Origin: Solirubrobacterales bacterium
GTDB taxonomy: Bacteria; Actinomycetota; Thermoleophilia; Solirubrobacterales; Solirubrobacteraceae
Direction: 5' to 3'
Assembly (NCBI GenBank): GCA_025964065.1
Contig: JAOPZO010000075.1
Coordinates: forward strand, 1 to 6,973
DNA: 6,973 nucleotides
Of this stretch, positions 6,164 to 6,973 are shown one piece after another. Under the pieces are notes generated by a model. The model did no database searches, was not told where the DNA came from, and saw only the letters and a program-made list of their open reading frames with translations. The position numbers were made by a program, and so were the translations under genes. The stretch's first letter is position 1; each line of letters opens with the position of its first letter.

Positions 6164-6607
6164 ATGGGTGCATGGGGAGCCGGGAGCTTCGAGAACGACA
6201 TCGCGTCCGACTGGGCCGCCGACCTGGCCGACGGCGGCGACCTCGAGATGGTCCGCGCGACGCTCGAGACCGCCGCGAGGTGCCCGCCGGACGAGTACCT
6301 CGAGAGCGACGAGGGTGCCGAGGCGCTCGCGGCCGCCGAGGTCGTCGCGGCGGCGATGGGCCGCCCGGTCCGCGCGATCGAGATGGGCACCTCCGGGCCG
6401 CACGCGGTCGCCTGGGGCAAGGCGCACGGCGCGGCGGGCAAGCCCGACATGGTCGAGCTCGCGCTGGAGGCCGTCGACCGCGTCGACGGGCCCGAGAGCG
6501 AGCTGCAGGAGCTGTGGGCCGCGGAGACCGGCACGGGCGCCGGGGCCTCCTCGCGCGAGTGGTTCTCGGAGGTCGAGGACCTTCGGAACCGCCTGCTGGC
6601 CGGCTGA
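6164..6607 (+). CDS. DUF4259 domain-containing protein
   Basis: Small acidic soluble protein of 147 residues and unknown function. The N-terminus MGAWGAGSFEND (1-12) followed by IASDWAADL is the hallmark of the DUF4259 family (MG.WG.G.F.ND.A.DW..DL), and it fixes the start at ATG 6164. The helical segment EGAEALAAAEVVAAAMG (50-66) follows, and the C-terminal ESELQELWAAE (111-121) with EWFSEVEDLRNRLL (132-145) is also family-like. No signal peptide, membrane helix or catalytic motif is apparent. Family members occur widely in actinobacteria and other bacteria as stand-alone genes, and their role is not established. It stands alone here: divergent from the dehydrogenase and convergent with the next gene. 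The long open frame running upstream through the dehydrogenase gene is antisense shadow, not part of the protein. Confidence 0.9.
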   Translation: MGAWGAGSFENDIASDWAADLADGGDLEMVRATLETAARCPPDEYLESDEGAEALAAAEVVAAAMGRPVRAIEMGTSGPHAVAWGKAHGAAGKPDMVELALEAVDRVDGPESELQELWAAETGTGAGASSREWFSEVEDLRNRLLAG

Positions 6608-6608
6608 G

Positions 6609-6973
6609 CTACGCGACCGACACCCGGTAGGAGAAGCGGCGCTCCTGCCCGCCCGCGACGGCCGTCACGAGGATGGTCGCGGCCCGCGCGCGGCGGATCG
6701 TGCGGCGCTGGGCGGCGGACAGCCGCAGGTCGAAGGGGGCCGCGCCGTCCTGGGCTAGCCGCAGCGTGCCCAGCCGCAGCGTCGTGCGCTGCACGCGCCC
6801 CCTCGCCCGGCTTGTCACGCGCAGCAGCGCGGTGGCCGAGACGGTGCAGCTCGGTGCGTTGCAGACCGCCACGAGGAGGCGGCGGCGCGGGAGCGGCCGC
6901 CCGAGGCGCTTGGAGGTCGCCTGCACGAGGCGCACGCCTCCGGGGAGCCTGCTGCCCGGGGCGAGAACCGTCG
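6609..6973 (-). CDS. C-terminal part of a probable exported beta-sandwich protein, truncated by window edge
   Basis: The minus-strand frame stays open from the right edge to the stop at 6611-6609, giving 120 residues. An internal GTG (6935) could be called as a start, but the frame continues upstream as TVLAPGSRLPGGVRL in a domain-like manner, so I treat the gene as partial. The visible part alternates short hydrophobic strands: RLLVAVCNAPSCTVSATALLRV with two cysteines six apart, then TTLRLGTLRL, then FDLRLSAAQRRTIRRARAAT, then ILVTAV and RRFSYRVSVA. This pattern (CxxxxC followed by LRLS..QRR.I.RAR and a closing strand) resembles C-terminal Ig-like/secreted repeat domains that are abundant in Solirubrobacterales surface proteins. 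That resemblance is recalled, not computed. The signal peptide and the rest of the protein lie outside the window. Its function is unknown. Confidence 0.65.
   Translation of the reverse strand, partial: TVLAPGSRLPGGVRLVQATSKRLGRPLPRRRLLVAVCNAPSCTVSATALLRVTSRARGRVQRTTLRLGTLRLAQDGAAPFDLRLSAAQRRTIRRARAATILVTAVAGGQERRFSYRVSVA

Noticed and set aside
1..6973. Mobile elements, CRISPR arrays, tRNA or rRNA genes, phage or toxin-antitoxin modules
   Set aside because: I found no transposase or integrase motifs, no regularly spaced direct repeats and no tRNA-like cloverleaf. Base composition and codon use look even across the window, so there is no sign of recent transfer.

Overview
The window is chromosomal DNA from a very GC-rich bacterium in which almost every third codon position is G or C. 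The gene content fits an actinomycete-type chromosome: a DrrA/DrrB-type ABC exporter, an actinobacterial-style photolyase, a DUF4259 protein and a TrkA-N/two-helix membrane protein. A Thermoleophilia/Solirubrobacterales relative is my best guess. It is an inference, because no rRNA or other phylogenetic marker is present.

Layout, left to right. (1) Positions 1-698 hold the C-terminal part of a DNA photolyase, cut by the left edge. (2) After a gap of about 145 bp come two translationally coupled genes, an ABC ATPase (844-1806) and an ABC-2 permease (1803-2648), joined by an ATGA overlap; together they form one small-molecule exporter. (3) A 43-bp gap with a hairpin precedes a gTMT-like SAM methyltransferase (2692-3543). 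Four bases after its stop begins a protein with TrkA-N domains flanking a two-helix pore-like membrane unit (3548-4849). (4) A zinc-dependent medium-chain alcohol/formaldehyde-type dehydrogenase lies on the minus strand (6049-4859) and ends 9 bp from the previous gene. (5) It diverges from a small DUF4259 protein (6164-6607) across a 114-bp shared promoter region. (6) A minus-strand gene entering from the right edge (6973-6609) encodes the C-terminus of what looks like an exported beta-sandwich protein. Its stop is one base from the DUF4259 stop.

The genes look like ordinary accessory and housekeeping genes, not one dedicated system. I see no mobile element, CRISPR array, tRNA, rRNA or phage gene. 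Two protein-level anomalies deserve attention. The TrkA-N protein keeps a potassium-channel-like two-helix architecture, but its selectivity-filter position reads TVDPND instead of TVGYGD. The photolyase fragment appears to have Cys where the surface tryptophan of the FAD photoreduction triad is normally found. Several plus-strand genes lack a Shine-Dalgarno sequence and may be leaderless; this is suggestive only.
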